In this document: positions 1 to 9,158 of the stretch, in pieces
How the letters are laid out: each line of letters opens with the position of its first letter
Numbering within the stretch: position 1 is the stretch's first letter
DNA from: Saccharopolyspora phatthalungensis
GTDB lineage: Bacteria; Actinomycetota; Actinomycetes; Mycobacteriales; Pseudonocardiaceae
Length of the DNA stretch: 64,000 nt
Reading direction: 5' to 3'
NCBI RefSeq assembly: GCF_014203395.1
Contig: NZ_JACHIW010000002.1
Location: 1 to 64,000, forward strand
The notes under the pieces: generated by a model
The model's database searches: none
What the model was told of the DNA's origin: nothing
Seen by the model: the letters and a program-made list of their open reading frames with translations, nothing else
Translations under genes and position numbers: made by a program

Positions 1-162
1 ATATATGACCTTGCGGCCAGTCAGTCGTCGGTGAATGGCCCGACTGTCGCGGCTCTCCGCATTTCGGATCACCAAGGCGCCCGGGGTATCGCAGCTTTCC
101 GGTCGGACTCCGGCTGCGTCGTACAACGAACTGCGTCGTACAACGAATCCTTAGGAGACACC

Positions 163-849
163 GTGGCTTACGACGACACATGGCTCATTGTGCCCGTATA
201 CAACGAGGGGCCAGTTGTTGAAGGCCTCGTCCGGGACGCCCTGCAGACCTTTCCGAACATCGTCTGTGTCGACGATGGGAGCCAGGACGAGTCGGCGGAG
301 TGCATCCTGCGAGCCGGCGCCCACCTCGTCCGGCATCCGGTCAACCTGGGCCAGGGTGCGGCACTGCAAACCGGAATCGAATACGCCCGGCGCCAGCCCG
401 GCGCGCGGTACTTTGTCACCTTCGATGCCGATGGTCAGCACCAGGTCGTCGACGTGCAGCGGATGCTCGTCAGGTTGCGGGACGGGGAAGTGGACATCGT
501 CGTGGGGACCCGGTTCCACGACAGCACCCGCCACATCCCGCTGACCAAGAGGATTTTGTTGCGCACGGTGGTGATGCTGAGCCCTCGGCTGCGGATGCTC
601 GATCTCACCGACGCGCACAACGGGTTACGCGCGTTCAACCGGACCGTGGCGGATCAGATGAACATCACGCACAACGGGATGGGCCACGCATCCGAAATCA
701 TCGACATGGTTCGCAGACATTCGTGGCGCATCGCCGAAGAGCCCGTGACCATTCTCTACACTGAGTACTCCAAGGCAAAAGGGCAGTCCGTCGTCAACGG
801 CGTCAACATCGTCTTCGAGAGCGTGCTCCGATCCGGGTCCAGGCGGTAA
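163..849 (+). CDS. GT2-family glycosyltransferase (polyprenyl-phosphate sugar transferase type)
   Basis: A GT-A fold transferase of about 228 residues. The N-terminus carries the GT2 signature: IVPVYNEG, then VCVDDGSQDES, then the metal/nucleotide motif DADGQ. It probably moves a sugar from a nucleotide donor to a polyprenyl phosphate or glycan acceptor at the inner face of the membrane. I chose GTG at 163 because AGGAG lies at 153-157. The open frame runs back to 31, but that part does not look like protein. The next gene overlaps by one base (TAATG) and is a DUF2304 membrane protein, a frequent partner of such transferases. No C-terminal membrane helices are seen, so the partner may supply membrane contact. 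Substrate unknown. Confidence 0.85.
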   Translation: MAYDDTWLIVPVYNEGPVVEGLVRDALQTFPNIVCVDDGSQDESAECILRAGAHLVRHPVNLGQGAALQTGIEYARRQPGARYFVTFDADGQHQVVDVQRMLVRLRDGEVDIVVGTRFHDSTRHIPLTKRILLRTVVMLSPRLRMLDLTDAHNGLRAFNRTVADQMNITHNGMGHASEIIDMVRRHSWRIAEEPVTILYTEYSKAKGQSVVNGVNIVFESVLRSGSRR

Positions 850-1229
850 TGATGCTGATTCAATATCTGCTGCTGATCGCCGTGGGGTGGTTCCTGGTCT
901 TTTTCTTGCGCCACCACGGCACGACACGTGCGGCCGCGGGGGCGAAACTCTGCTTCGTCGCCTTTGTGGCGTTCAGCGTTTACGCGGTGCTTCGCCCGGA
1001 CGATATCTCCGTCCTCGCGCATTGGCTCGGCGTCGGCCGGGGCACGGACCTGCTCGTCTACGGGATCGCCGCAGGCTTCGCCTGCGCCTCGATCAACACC
1101 TTCCTGCGCTTCAAGGAACTTGAGGTGCGGTACGCGCAACTCGCGCGCGCGATGGCGTTGCGCGACGGGACGAGCGGGCCGCTGGAGGAGAGCGGTGACC
1201 TCGGTCAACACGCCTCGGACGAAGCCTGA
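849..1229 (+). CDS. DUF2304-type small membrane protein
   Basis: A 126-residue protein with a hydrophobic N-terminal helix (LLLIAVGWFLVFFL), a second near residues 35-50 (CFVAFVAFSVYAVL), a third around residues 65-85, then a charged tail with a short helical stretch (RFKELEVRYAQLARAMAL). Size and helix pattern fit DUF2304, a family commonly encoded directly after GT2 glycosyltransferases in surface-glycan loci. Its ATG overlaps the stop of the glycosyltransferase, so the pair is probably translationally coupled and may form a membrane-anchored transferase complex. A second ATG at 852 is an equally possible start. The family assignment rests on pattern and context. Confidence 0.7.
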   Translation: MMLIQYLLLIAVGWFLVFFLRHHGTTRAAAGAKLCFVAFVAFSVYAVLRPDDISVLAHWLGVGRGTDLLVYGIAAGFACASINTFLRFKELEVRYAQLARAMALRDGTSGPLEESGDLGQHASDEA

Positions 1230-1235
1230 GGTGTC

Positions 1236-2792
1236 ATGACCCCGCCAGGCACCAGATCTCCGGACGCGTACCGCAGGCGAGCGTGGCGTTCCATGTGGAG
1301 CGCCGGCATGAAATCGACGCTGTTAAGCAGGTTAACGCGGGACAGCGCGCTCGGGGGTTCTCGGCGCTCTCGGTCGGAACGGTCTCGACCGCGTCTGCGT
1401 TCGGCCGGGCTGATGAGCGCTGGAACGGTACTCGTCGGTGCCGCTGGCTACGCCTTCGTCGCGCTGGGCGGGCATACGCTGCCGACGGCCGATGCCGCGG
1501 CACTGTCGTCGTTCTACATGCTGGTCAACACCATCGGGCCCGGGTTGTTCATTGCACTGGAACAAGAAACCAACCGGGCCACGAGCAGCGTGCTGGCCAC
1601 CCGGTCCAATCCCCGTCCTGTGATCCGCCGGGCCGTGGCCCACGGGGCGGTCCTGTGGGGAGTCGTCTTCCTGGTGCTCGGGGTGTTGTATCCGTTCCTC
1701 GTCGACCGTTCCCTGCTCGGTCACTGGGAACTGTTCTGGGCGCTCGTGGTGAGCACGGTGACGGCGGCGGCGGTATACCTCGTGCGAGGGGTGCTCGGCG
1801 GGATGCAGCTGTTCGACGGTTATGCGACGACTCTCGCGGGTGAAGGTCTGATGCGGCTGCTACCAGCGCTGGTCGTGGCCGCAGCGGGGCTGGCTACGGC
1901 TCGGCTCTACGGGTTCGTCTTCGCGCTGGGCAGCGGCATCGGCGCGATCGCTGGACTTGGGTGGCTTTGCCGGGGTGTCGGCGTTCAGCGCTCGGGAAAC
2001 GCGACAATCCCCGCCGATCTCGTTGCTGCTCCCGGCATTGCTCCGGCATCCAGCCCACGCTTTGACACACCCCGGGTGCGCGGGTTGGCCCCTTTGGTGA
2101 GCGCGACGCTGCTGGCTCAAGTCGTCGCCAACCTCGCTCCGATCGTGGTGACGGCACGGCTGACCGCGGATGCCGCCACAGCGGCCGCGTTCGCCGCCGG
2201 ATTCATCCTCGCTCGGGTTCCGCTCTTCGTCTTCTCACCTCTCCAGGCGGTCGTCCTACCGGCGATCGCCGGCGCGGTCACTCAAGGCCAAACCGCCAGG
2301 GTGCACCGGATCGTGCGTACGAGCCTGCTCGCCGCAGCGGGTGTCGGTGTTGTCGGGACAGCCCTGCTGCTCATCGCCGGGCCGTGGGCGGTGCGCACCT
2401 TGTTCGGAGCCGAAGCCCCGCTCCCCGGTCAGGTGCTCGGACTGCTCGGCATGGGGACGCTCTTGCTGATCGCAGCCCAGATCCTTCAGGCCGCGCTGGT
2501 AGCTCTCCAGGCGCACCTGGCCGTCACAGCGTCGTGGCAGCTGAGCATTGTCACGCTGATCGCACTGCTGATGTTGCCGATCCACCCCGTCCACGCCGCC
2601 GTCGTGGCGCAGCTGACCAGTTCTGCGGTCGTGGTAGTCACGATGAGCGCGACGCTCATCGTCCGCCTTCGCAGCGCCGCTGCCGGTCCGACCGCTGCAA
2701 CGGCCACCTCGCCGACCATCGCCGCCACCACTTCTCGTGGTGTGCACCCAACTCTGCCGGTCCAGCGAGACGGAGGGACTTCCCGATCATGA
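1236..2792 (+). CDS. Polysaccharide flippase-like multi-pass membrane protein
   Basis: A 518-residue protein with roughly a dozen hydrophobic segments from about residue 55 to 485, the layout of MATE/Wzx-type (MVF-clan) lipid-linked oligosaccharide flippases. A basic Arg/Ser-rich N-terminal stretch precedes the first helix, and the C-terminal end is Thr/Ala-rich. The true start may be the ATG at 1308, because residues 1-24 are not conserved-looking. It lies 6 nt after the DUF2304 gene and overlaps the next glycosyltransferase start, so it is part of one operon. The expected role is to carry a glycolipid across the membrane. The substrate cannot be deduced. Confidence 0.7.
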   Translation: MTPPGTRSPDAYRRRAWRSMWSAGMKSTLLSRLTRDSALGGSRRSRSERSRPRLRSAGLMSAGTVLVGAAGYAFVALGGHTLPTADAAALSSFYMLVNTIGPGLFIALEQETNRATSSVLATRSNPRPVIRRAVAHGAVLWGVVFLVLGVLYPFLVDRSLLGHWELFWALVVSTVTAAAVYLVRGVLGGMQLFDGYATTLAGEGLMRLLPALVVAAAGLATARLYGFVFALGSGIGAIAGLGWLCRGVGVQRSGNATIPADLVAAPGIAPASSPRFDTPRVRGLAPLVSATLLAQVVANLAPIVVTARLTADAATAAAFAAGFILARVPLFVFSPLQAVVLPAIAGAVTQGQTARVHRIVRTSLLAAAGVGVVGTALLLIAGPWAVRTLFGAEAPLPGQVLGLLGMGTLLLIAAQILQAALVALQAHLAVTASWQLSIVTLIALLMLPIHPVHAAVVAQLTSSAVVVVTMSATLIVRLRSAAAGPTAATATSPTIAATTSRGVHPTLPVQRDGGTSRS

Positions 2793-3733
2793 CAGTCGAC
2801 ATCATGCTGCCTTTCTACGGCGATCCCTCCTTGCTACGGATAGCGGTGCGCAGCGTGCAGAGCCAGGACGATCCCGACTGGCGGCTCACCGTCGTCGACG
2901 ACGGCTATCCCGACGACGGCGTGCGCCGCTGGTTCGAGGAACTGCGGGACGAGCGCATCGACTACCGGCGCAACGCGAAGAAACTCGGGGCCAACGGCAA
3001 CTACCGCAGGTGCCTCGACCTGATCGAACACGACGTCGCGGTGCTCATGGGCGCCGATGACATCATGCTTCCCCACTACGTGAGCACCATCAAGCAGGTG
3101 CACCGGGCTCACCCGGAGGCCGGGATCATTCAGGTTGGAGTCGAACTCATCGACGAGAACGGCAAGCCGTACCGGACCGTGGTCGATCAGGCCAAGCAAA
3201 GGCTCTACGCGCCCCGGGTCGAGAAGTCTCGTCTCATGGGCGGCGAGGAACTCGCCACGAGTCTGCTCCGAGGCAACTGGCTCTACTTCCCGGCCCTGGC
3301 CTGGCGATCGGATGCACTGCGGGACAAGGGATTCCGTGACGGCCTGAAAGTGGTCCAGGACCTCGCCCTGGTGATCGACCTTCTGCTGGCCGGCGAGACG
3401 ATGGTGGTGGAATCGAAAGTGTGCTTCCAGTACCGGCGTCACCGCGGCAGCGACTCGTCCTTGCGGGCGTTGACCGGAACCAGGTTCATCGAGGAGCGAA
3501 GGTACTTCCTGCGGATCAGCCGGGAGCTTGAGGCACGCGGCTGGCACTGTGCGGCACGGGTTGCCCGCAACCACGTCTCGTCCCGGCTGCACGCGTTGAC
3601 CGTGCTGCCGCAAGCGATCAGGCACGGACACAGATCCGGCATCCAGAACCTCATCCGGCATGCGTTCATGCCGGCACGTGCTGACCGCGGCACGCGGCGC
3701 GAGAGGCCTGCCATACCACCCGATGCGGGCTAG
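2789..3733 (+). CDS. GT2-family glycosyltransferase
   Basis: A 314-residue GT-A enzyme. It starts MTVDIMLPFYGDP, followed by a VVDDGYPDDG nucleotide-binding turn and MGADD, the DxD-type metal motif, near residue 90. A C-terminal basic region (RHAFMPARADRGTRRER) lacks obvious membrane helices. The ATG at 2789 overlaps the stop of the flippase gene (ATGA), which fixes the start and suggests coupling. It is the last gene of the 163-3733 operon. Acceptor and donor are unknown. The surrounding flippase and epimerase point to a cell-surface saccharide. Confidence 0.82.
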   Translation: MTVDIMLPFYGDPSLLRIAVRSVQSQDDPDWRLTVVDDGYPDDGVRRWFEELRDERIDYRRNAKKLGANGNYRRCLDLIEHDVAVLMGADDIMLPHYVSTIKQVHRAHPEAGIIQVGVELIDENGKPYRTVVDQAKQRLYAPRVEKSRLMGGEELATSLLRGNWLYFPALAWRSDALRDKGFRDGLKVVQDLALVIDLLLAGETMVVESKVCFQYRRHRGSDSSLRALTGTRFIEERRYFLRISRELEARGWHCAARVARNHVSSRLHALTVLPQAIRHGHRSGIQNLIRHAFMPARADRGTRRERPAIPPDAG

Positions 3734-3914
3734 ACCACTACCACACCCAGCGCCGCAAAAACTCTACAGGGTAAACCACCTGCCAGCCTTCTGACACAAT
3801 CACGCCTACGCAACGTAGCCGAATCAACTCTGTGGGGTGAATTCGGCGAAGTTCATTCACTACTTCGGTGTGCAGACACGGCGAAGGCCATCGTGCTCGA
3901 CGGATCCTCAGCCT

Positions 3915-4871
3915 ATGGACACTGTCGTCACAGGCGGCGCTGGATTCATCGGTTCAACGTTGGTGGACCGCTTGATCCGCGACGGGCACAGGGTCCACGT
4001 GATCGACAATTTCAGCCGCGGGCGGCGGGATAACCTCGCCGCTGCCGAGGGCACGGGCAGTTGCATTGTGCACGACCTCGACGTCAACAGCCCCGAACTG
4101 ACCACCGTGGTTGCCGATGCCCGCCCGGACACCATCTTCCACCTGGCGGCGCAGATCGATGTGCGGGCGAGCGTGCACGAACCGCTGGACGATGCGACGG
4201 TCAACGTGCTCGGCACCATCAACGTGGCTGAAGCGGCCCACAAGGCCGGAGTCCGCAAGGTCGTCTTCGCCTCCTCCGGCGGTGCGATCTACGGTGTGGC
4301 CGACGCGCTGCCGGTGACCGAAGACGCACCGGTCAAGCCCCTTTCCCAATACGGGGCGGCGAAGCTAGCCGGCGAGATCTACCTGAACGCCTATTACGAG
4401 CTGTACGGTCTGGATTGCTCGCACCTGGCGCTGGCCAACGCTTACGGGCCGCGTCAAGACCACCGCGGTGAAGCCGGAGTCGTCGCGGTCTTTGCCAACG
4501 CCCTCCTGACGGGTGCGCCCACGCAGGTGTTCGGCGACGGCGGCAACACCCGCGACTACGTCTATGTCGACGACATCATCGAGGCGTTCGTGCTCGCGGC
4601 TTTCCGAGGGCGCCCGGCCTGTCGGTACAACATCGGGACCGGCGTTCAAACCACGGACCGCATGCTCCACTCGGTCGTCGCTGAAGCCGCCGGTGCGGTG
4701 GATGATCCCGAGTGCAGCCCAGCCCGGCTTGGCGATCTCCGCGCATCCGCGCTCGATGCCACTGCCGCGTGCGAAGGCTTGGGCTGGACGCCGTGGGTCG
4801 ACCTTGCCGAAGGAGTACGCCGCACGGTCGCTTACCTGTCGCAGAAAACGGCGCCTGCCGATGTCCCGTAG
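3915..4871 (+). CDS. NAD-dependent sugar epimerase/dehydratase (UDP-glucose 4-epimerase type)
   Basis: An extended short-chain dehydrogenase of 318 residues. The Rossmann motif GGAGFIGS is at residues 6-13, followed by HVIDNFSRG, which binds the nucleotide-sugar end of NAD. The active-site Ser lies in FASSGGAIYG and the Tyr-Lys pair in SQYGAAKLAG. NTRDYVYVDD near residue 220 is typical of GalE-like enzymes. It would interconvert a UDP-sugar (for example Glc to Gal) for the neighbouring transferases. I start at ATG 3915. An open frame upstream to 3837 lacks conserved residues. It converges with the DUF6541 gene with no gap between them. Confidence 0.87.
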   Translation: MDTVVTGGAGFIGSTLVDRLIRDGHRVHVIDNFSRGRRDNLAAAEGTGSCIVHDLDVNSPELTTVVADARPDTIFHLAAQIDVRASVHEPLDDATVNVLGTINVAEAAHKAGVRKVVFASSGGAIYGVADALPVTEDAPVKPLSQYGAAKLAGEIYLNAYYELYGLDCSHLALANAYGPRQDHRGEAGVVAVFANALLTGAPTQVFGDGGNTRDYVYVDDIIEAFVLAAFRGRPACRYNIGTGVQTTDRMLHSVVAEAAGAVDDPECSPARLGDLRASALDATAACEGLGWTPWVDLAEGVRRTVAYLSQKTAPADVP

Positions 4872-6878
4872 CTATCGTCCAGTGGGGGAGGTCTGCATGG
4901 TCGTTCCTCCGGGAGGGTCGCAGGCGATGATCCGGTACAGCTTCAGCACGCCGTTGGACTCGACCAGTTCGAAGCCCGGCGTCGCGCCGGGGTCCTGCAA
5001 GCCCGGATAAATCCGCCGGTGGGGCGGGATGGGATCGGTGAGCAGGAAGCGCACGTGGAGCTTTCGCGCGACCTGGCACACCTGCGGGTTCGTCCCGGCC
5101 TCGTGCAGGTGGTCGGCCAGGAACTGCTGGTTCGGGTTCCCGGAGCCTTTGATGTGGGGAAACAGCACGTGCTTGTGGAACAACGGCCACAACAACGGAC
5201 TGGCGTCTTCTGGATTGTTCGCCACCACCGCGCCGTCGGGGATCTGATCCTTGATCCCGTTGTAAAAGGCCACTTTCATGGCGAGCACCGCGCTGGGCCT
5301 GTGCAAGTTGCGCAGTGTCAGTGCGTTCCGGCCCTGGTAGAGCCCCTTGGTCAGTCCCAGCAACGCGAATGCGACAAGCACGACCGAGCCGACGGCGGCG
5401 AAGCGCCGCAGGCGGAGCCCGTGGAACCAGGACCAGCGTTGCGCCCAGTTCTGGAGCCAAGCGGCCAGCGAAATGACTCCGAAGGCAGCGAGCAGGGCAC
5501 CCGTCGTGGGCAACATGGCCGCCAGTCGATGGGAGTCGTTGAACCAGAACGCGGTCAAAGACATGGTTGCCGGGGACTGGACGCCCGCGGACATGACATA
5601 CAACAGCCCAATGCCCAGATGCGCGGCGACGATCCACCTCGTGCCGCGTGCGCGACAGGCCGACACCGCACCCACCACGATGACGGCCGAGAGCAGCCAC
5701 AGGGCTCGATCACCGTTGGTGCCGTTGAGCAAGAACTCGCCCACCGCCGCCGACGCGGTGCCGGTTGGCGGCCAGGCGGTGGCCTTCATGTCCTGGACCA
5801 TCGGCGTCGAGCTGACGGTGCCGAAGACCGCCGAAACTCCGATCACCACGCCAAGAAACGAGATCGCAGCGCGAGCGGTGCGTCCCTCGAAGTGCTCGCG
5901 GATCGCCCAGTCCGCCAGTGCCCACCCCGCGGGGAAGGCAGCCAGCACCGCCAGCCCGAACAAGGCACCCGGGTGCGCGAACCCCAGCGCCAGAACGACC
6001 AAGGGCAGCAGGATCGCGGCTCTGCCGCGTCCCACCGGGTCCGTGTGGGCCAGACCGGTCACCGACAGCACCAGGCCGAGCCCGATCGCAACCATCGCCT
6101 GCCCCAGCGAATACGGCCACAAAGCACCCCAGTAGAACAATTCCCACGGAAACGCATTGAAGGCCATGGCCAGACCGCCGATAAGCACCAGCGGTGCGGG
6201 AGCGCGGCCGAACACCTGTCGAGCCAGGAACAGGCAGCTCAACGGCCAGACCAGCACCGCAATTGCCCCCGTTGTGACGTTCGCCGCCACGGGGATCGGC
6301 GCATTCGCGCTCAAAGCCACGACCGAGGCGAGGTCGAACCAACCGGCCGGGTAGAACCGGAGCGCGGAGTTGGGATCGCCCAGGGCACCCAGGGTCAGCG
6401 AGGATCCGTCGCGCGAATCCAGGATGTGCGCCAAGGCGCTGTAGTGGAACGTCGTGTCCCAGGTCCAGGACAATATGTCCGGCGCACCGAATCCGCGCAC
6501 GACCGTTACCGAGCCGATCGATACCGCGACGAGCATTCCGGCCCCCGCAGCGAGTCGTGTCCGTCGAGGATCGGGCTTCGGGCGATCACGCCGACGGCCG
6601 AACCGCGCCCACAGCCAGGAGCCGAGCAGGACCAGGATCGTGAAAGCGGCGATGGCCGCGGCCGCGACCAAGGGGGACCAACGGATGTTCAGCGGGCTGG
6701 CCACCACAGCCGCCACGCCGAGAACGGCGGCCGGTACGAGCGGCGCTGTTCCCCACGCGGCGATCCCGCGCAATCCCAGCGCGTAGCAGGCCGGTACGCC
6801 GGCGAGGACGAGCGTCACTGCGGCCGCCAGCGCGGTGGGAGTCGCTTCCAGCCAGCTGACGCTCGTCAGCCCAGTCAC
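4872..6878 (-). CDS. Large DUF6541-type integral membrane protein
   Basis: A 668-residue protein with about 12-14 hydrophobic segments through residue ~500 and a soluble C-terminal part of about 150 residues (from YQGRNALTLRNLHRP). This two-part plan, with an early aspartate-containing loop (WTWDTTFHYSALAHILD) after the first helices, resembles actinobacterial DUF6541 proteins, which look like GT-C glycosyltransferases. That enzymatic reading is an inference. It faces the glycan operon tail to tail, so it may act on the same polymer. The GTG at 6878 is the furthest sensible start. A 637-residue open frame on the other strand is a shadow. Confidence 0.7.
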   Translation of the reverse strand: MTGLTSVSWLEATPTALAAAVTLVLAGVPACYALGLRGIAAWGTAPLVPAAVLGVAAVVASPLNIRWSPLVAAAAIAAFTILVLLGSWLWARFGRRRDRPKPDPRRTRLAAGAGMLVAVSIGSVTVVRGFGAPDILSWTWDTTFHYSALAHILDSRDGSSLTLGALGDPNSALRFYPAGWFDLASVVALSANAPIPVAANVTTGAIAVLVWPLSCLFLARQVFGRAPAPLVLIGGLAMAFNAFPWELFYWGALWPYSLGQAMVAIGLGLVLSVTGLAHTDPVGRGRAAILLPLVVLALGFAHPGALFGLAVLAAFPAGWALADWAIREHFEGRTARAAISFLGVVIGVSAVFGTVSSTPMVQDMKATAWPPTGTASAAVGEFLLNGTNGDRALWLLSAVIVVGAVSACRARGTRWIVAAHLGIGLLYVMSAGVQSPATMSLTAFWFNDSHRLAAMLPTTGALLAAFGVISLAAWLQNWAQRWSWFHGLRLRRFAAVGSVVLVAFALLGLTKGLYQGRNALTLRNLHRPSAVLAMKVAFYNGIKDQIPDGAVVANNPEDASPLLWPLFHKHVLFPHIKGSGNPNQQFLADHLHEAGTNPQVCQVARKLHVRFLLTDPIPPHRRIYPGLQDPGATPGFELVESNGVLKLYRIIACDPPGGTTMQTSPTGR

Positions 6879-7330
6879 CGCGGAACCTCCCCCTTCGGGG
6901 CAGCTGGGTGCAGCCAGCGCCGCCTGACGTAAACGCCTCCCACCATGACCGCCTCTCGCGATGCGAACCCGGGGCCCGGCCTTCGTGCACCGCCGCGCAG
7001 GGTCGATGCCGCCAACCGGTAGTGTCGCGTTACGCGTTCTCGCCGACCAGCTGAATCCATACTTCTAGGCGCAGCGGTGAACGATTGCCCCGCGAAGGTA
7101 GCCGACAGTGCTCACCGGCCCTGATGCTCGGATGATCGCCTGGTTTCGCCGAAGCTCACCCGGGTTTGGTGGACATGCTGCGGTGGGTAGCCGCATTCTC
7201 CACGACCGCCCACGCGTTCGACGCAGTTCGCGATCGTGTCTGACGCGTACCAGCTGACTGACCGCACGCTGACGGGTGAACGCGGCCCGCAGCGGCGGGG
7301 GCGGCGGAGCGGACGGTGATCCGCGGGACC
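6879..7330 (+). other. Gene-poor stretch
   Basis: About 450 nt with no convincing gene on either strand. Short open frames here lack codon bias and family motifs. It should contain the promoter of the minus-strand membrane protein. The sequence near 7018-7070 has stop codons in all frames and could be decayed DNA, but I recognise no specific element. Confidence 0.5.
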
Positions 7331-7592
7331 ATGATGTGCTACATGCCTGAGGAAACGAGCGATCTCCCCGAACCCGGCACGGTCACCGACGCCGCGGCGC
7401 TGCTGTCGCTGGAACTCGCCGGCGAGGCCGACCCGGAGTGCTGCGCCGACCTGGTGGAACGCGTCAGCGCTGGATGACGTCGTCGGCCAGTTGCAGCAGA
7501 TCGCAGTCCAGGCCAGGCATGATCCGGGACTCGCCGGGACCTGGCATGGGACGCTGCGCGACCTGGCACCGGTATCGCCATCCGGAGCCTGA
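7331..7592 (+). pseudogene. Probable frameshifted small gene
   Basis: Frame 1 reads from ATG 7331 (or 7343) for 48 residues, ending ...CADLVERVSAG at TGA 7475-7477. A second frame picks up in mid-codon at 7473 and continues with the same GC-rich codon bias as DDVVGQLQQIAVQARHDPG and on to a TGA at 7590-7592. Dropping one G near 7472 would join them into an acidic protein of about 87 residues. I do not recognise the family. It is 13 nt before the MaoC-family gene and could have been its operon partner. A sequencing error is an alternative explanation. Confidence 0.35.
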
Positions 7593-7605
7593 AGGGTAGT
7601 ACCGC

Positions 7606-8010
7606 ATGACCGCGCAGATCGCCGTCGGTACCGAGCTGCCGCCCCTGGAGCTGCCGCCGATCAGCCGCGCCACGTTGGCGCTGTTCGCGGGGGCTTCCGG
7701 CGACCACAACCCGATCCACATCGACCTGGACAACGCGCGCAGCGCGGGCTTTGACGACGTCTTCGCCCACGGCATGCTGTCCATGGCCTATCTGGGACGG
7801 CTGCTGACCGGCTGGGCGCCACAGTCCGCGCTGCGATCCTTCGCCGTACGGTTCGTCGCGATCACCCCTGTGCACGGGCAGCCGACATGCACCGGCCGGG
7901 TCACCGCGATCGAGGAGACCGGCGGCGAACGCCGCGCCCACCTGGACCTGGCGGTCACTCTGGCCGACGGCACCGTGACCCTGCGAGGCGACGCGGTCCT
8001 CGCGCTTTGA
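7606..8010 (+). CDS. MaoC-like (R)-enoyl-CoA hydratase
   Basis: A single hot-dog domain of 134 residues. It has the MaoC hydratase-2 catalytic signature: AGASGDHNPIHID, with Asp and His spaced as in (R)-specific enoyl-CoA hydratases, followed by FAHGMLSMAYLGRLL. It would hydrate trans-2-enoyl-CoA, or act on a related thioester, in fatty acid or polyketide-type metabolism. It is single-domain, so it probably works as a homodimer or with an unlinked partner. The gene just upstream is broken, so the original partner may be lost. The ATG follows GGGTAG at 7594-7599. Confidence 0.85.
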   Translation: MTAQIAVGTELPPLELPPISRATLALFAGASGDHNPIHIDLDNARSAGFDDVFAHGMLSMAYLGRLLTGWAPQSALRSFAVRFVAITPVHGQPTCTGRVTAIEETGGERRAHLDLAVTLADGTVTLRGDAVLAL

Positions 8011-8091
8011 CGGTTTTCCCAGGTGGGGAGGGGAGTTGCGCGGTAGTGTGCGGGGCGTGCACCGCGCCTGGGACGAAGGGACCGCACGACC

Positions 8092-8901
8092 ATGACCGGC
8101 GCCTCGACGATGCCCATCTGCGCCACCTGCGGCATGCAGTACGCCCAACCGAGGCCGGACTGCCCGATCTGCGAGGACGAGCGCCAGTACGTGCCGCCCG
8201 GCGGCCAGCAGTGGACCGACTTGGCGGGCGTGCGCTCCGGCGAGCGCACCGCGTTGATCCGCGAGCAGGGTGATGTGCTCGGGATCGGCTCCGAGCCGAA
8301 GTTCGCCATCGGCCAGCGCGCGCTGCTGCTGCGCACCGCCGCGGGCAACGTGCTGTGGGACTGCGTGTCCTATTTGGACGATGAAATCATCAAGGCCATC
8401 AACGATCTCGGCGGGCTGATCGGCATCGCGATCAGCCACCCGCATTACTACACGACGATGGTCGAGTGGGCCCGCGCCTTCGGCGTGCCGGTCCACCTGC
8501 ATGCCAACGACCAGCAGTGGATCGGCCGCCCGGACCCCGCGATCCGGCTGTGGGAGGGCACGAGCACCGAGCTGGCTCCCGGGCTGACCCTGATCAACCT
8601 CGGCGTGCACTTCGCCGGCGGCACGGTGCTGCACTGGGACCACGGCGACGGCGCACTATTCACCGGCGACATCGTGCAGGTCATCCCGGACCGCGCGCAC
8701 GTGGCCTTCATGTACAGCTATCCGAATCTGATCCCGGAGCGCCCCAGCGTCGTCCGCAGGGCGGCGCAGATGCTCGAACCGTTCCGCTTCGACGCGCTCT
8801 ACGGGGCGTGGTGGGATGCGGTGATCCCGACCGGTGCGCACGAGATCGTGCAGCGCTCCGCCGCCCGGTACCTCCGCTACACCCTGGGGTCTGTTTCATA
8901 A
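8092..8901 (+). CDS. Zinc-ribbon plus MBL-fold hydrolase-like protein
   Basis: About 269 residues. The N-terminus has two CxxC pairs (ICATCGMQ and DCPICEDERQ), a likely zinc ribbon. The rest is a metallo-beta-lactamase fold. The usual HxHxDH metal motif is SHPHYYT here, so the Asp and the third His are replaced. Later ligand positions remain visible (LGVHFAGG and LFTGDIVQ). It may bind one metal or none at the usual site, so hydrolase activity is uncertain. The ATG at 8110 is an alternative start. The last residues (TLGSVS) come from a GGGTCTGTTTCATAA string that resembles some insertion-sequence ends. Confidence 0.7.
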   Translation: MTGASTMPICATCGMQYAQPRPDCPICEDERQYVPPGGQQWTDLAGVRSGERTALIREQGDVLGIGSEPKFAIGQRALLLRTAAGNVLWDCVSYLDDEIIKAINDLGGLIGIAISHPHYYTTMVEWARAFGVPVHLHANDQQWIGRPDPAIRLWEGTSTELAPGLTLINLGVHFAGGTVLHWDHGDGALFTGDIVQVIPDRAHVAFMYSYPNLIPERPSVVRRAAQMLEPFRFDALYGAWWDAVIPTGAHEIVQRSAARYLRYTLGSVS

Positions 8902-9158
8902 GCGGCGTAAGCAGCTTGCGGTGTGTTCACGGGTCGTGGCCAGGGGCTTACCGGCAGTGTCGGCCAGCATCGCCCCGCAAGTCTACTGGTACTGCGGTAT
9001 GTACATCGGTGTTTAGATCGTGATAAAGACAGACCTGTCTATTTCGTCGCTGTGGAGGAGACTCGCGTGCGAAGCCGGAACCGCGGCGCGATCCGCGACC
9101 GGCCCCCTACGCCCGGTCGGCGGTTGCGCCGGATGCCGGGGGATTGGTGCGTGGCACG

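Noticed and set aside
5019..6932. 637-residue open frame on the plus strand opposite the DUF6541-type gene
   Set aside because: Composition is Arg/Gln/Pro-rich with no hydrophobic or family pattern. It mirrors the membrane protein's codon bias.
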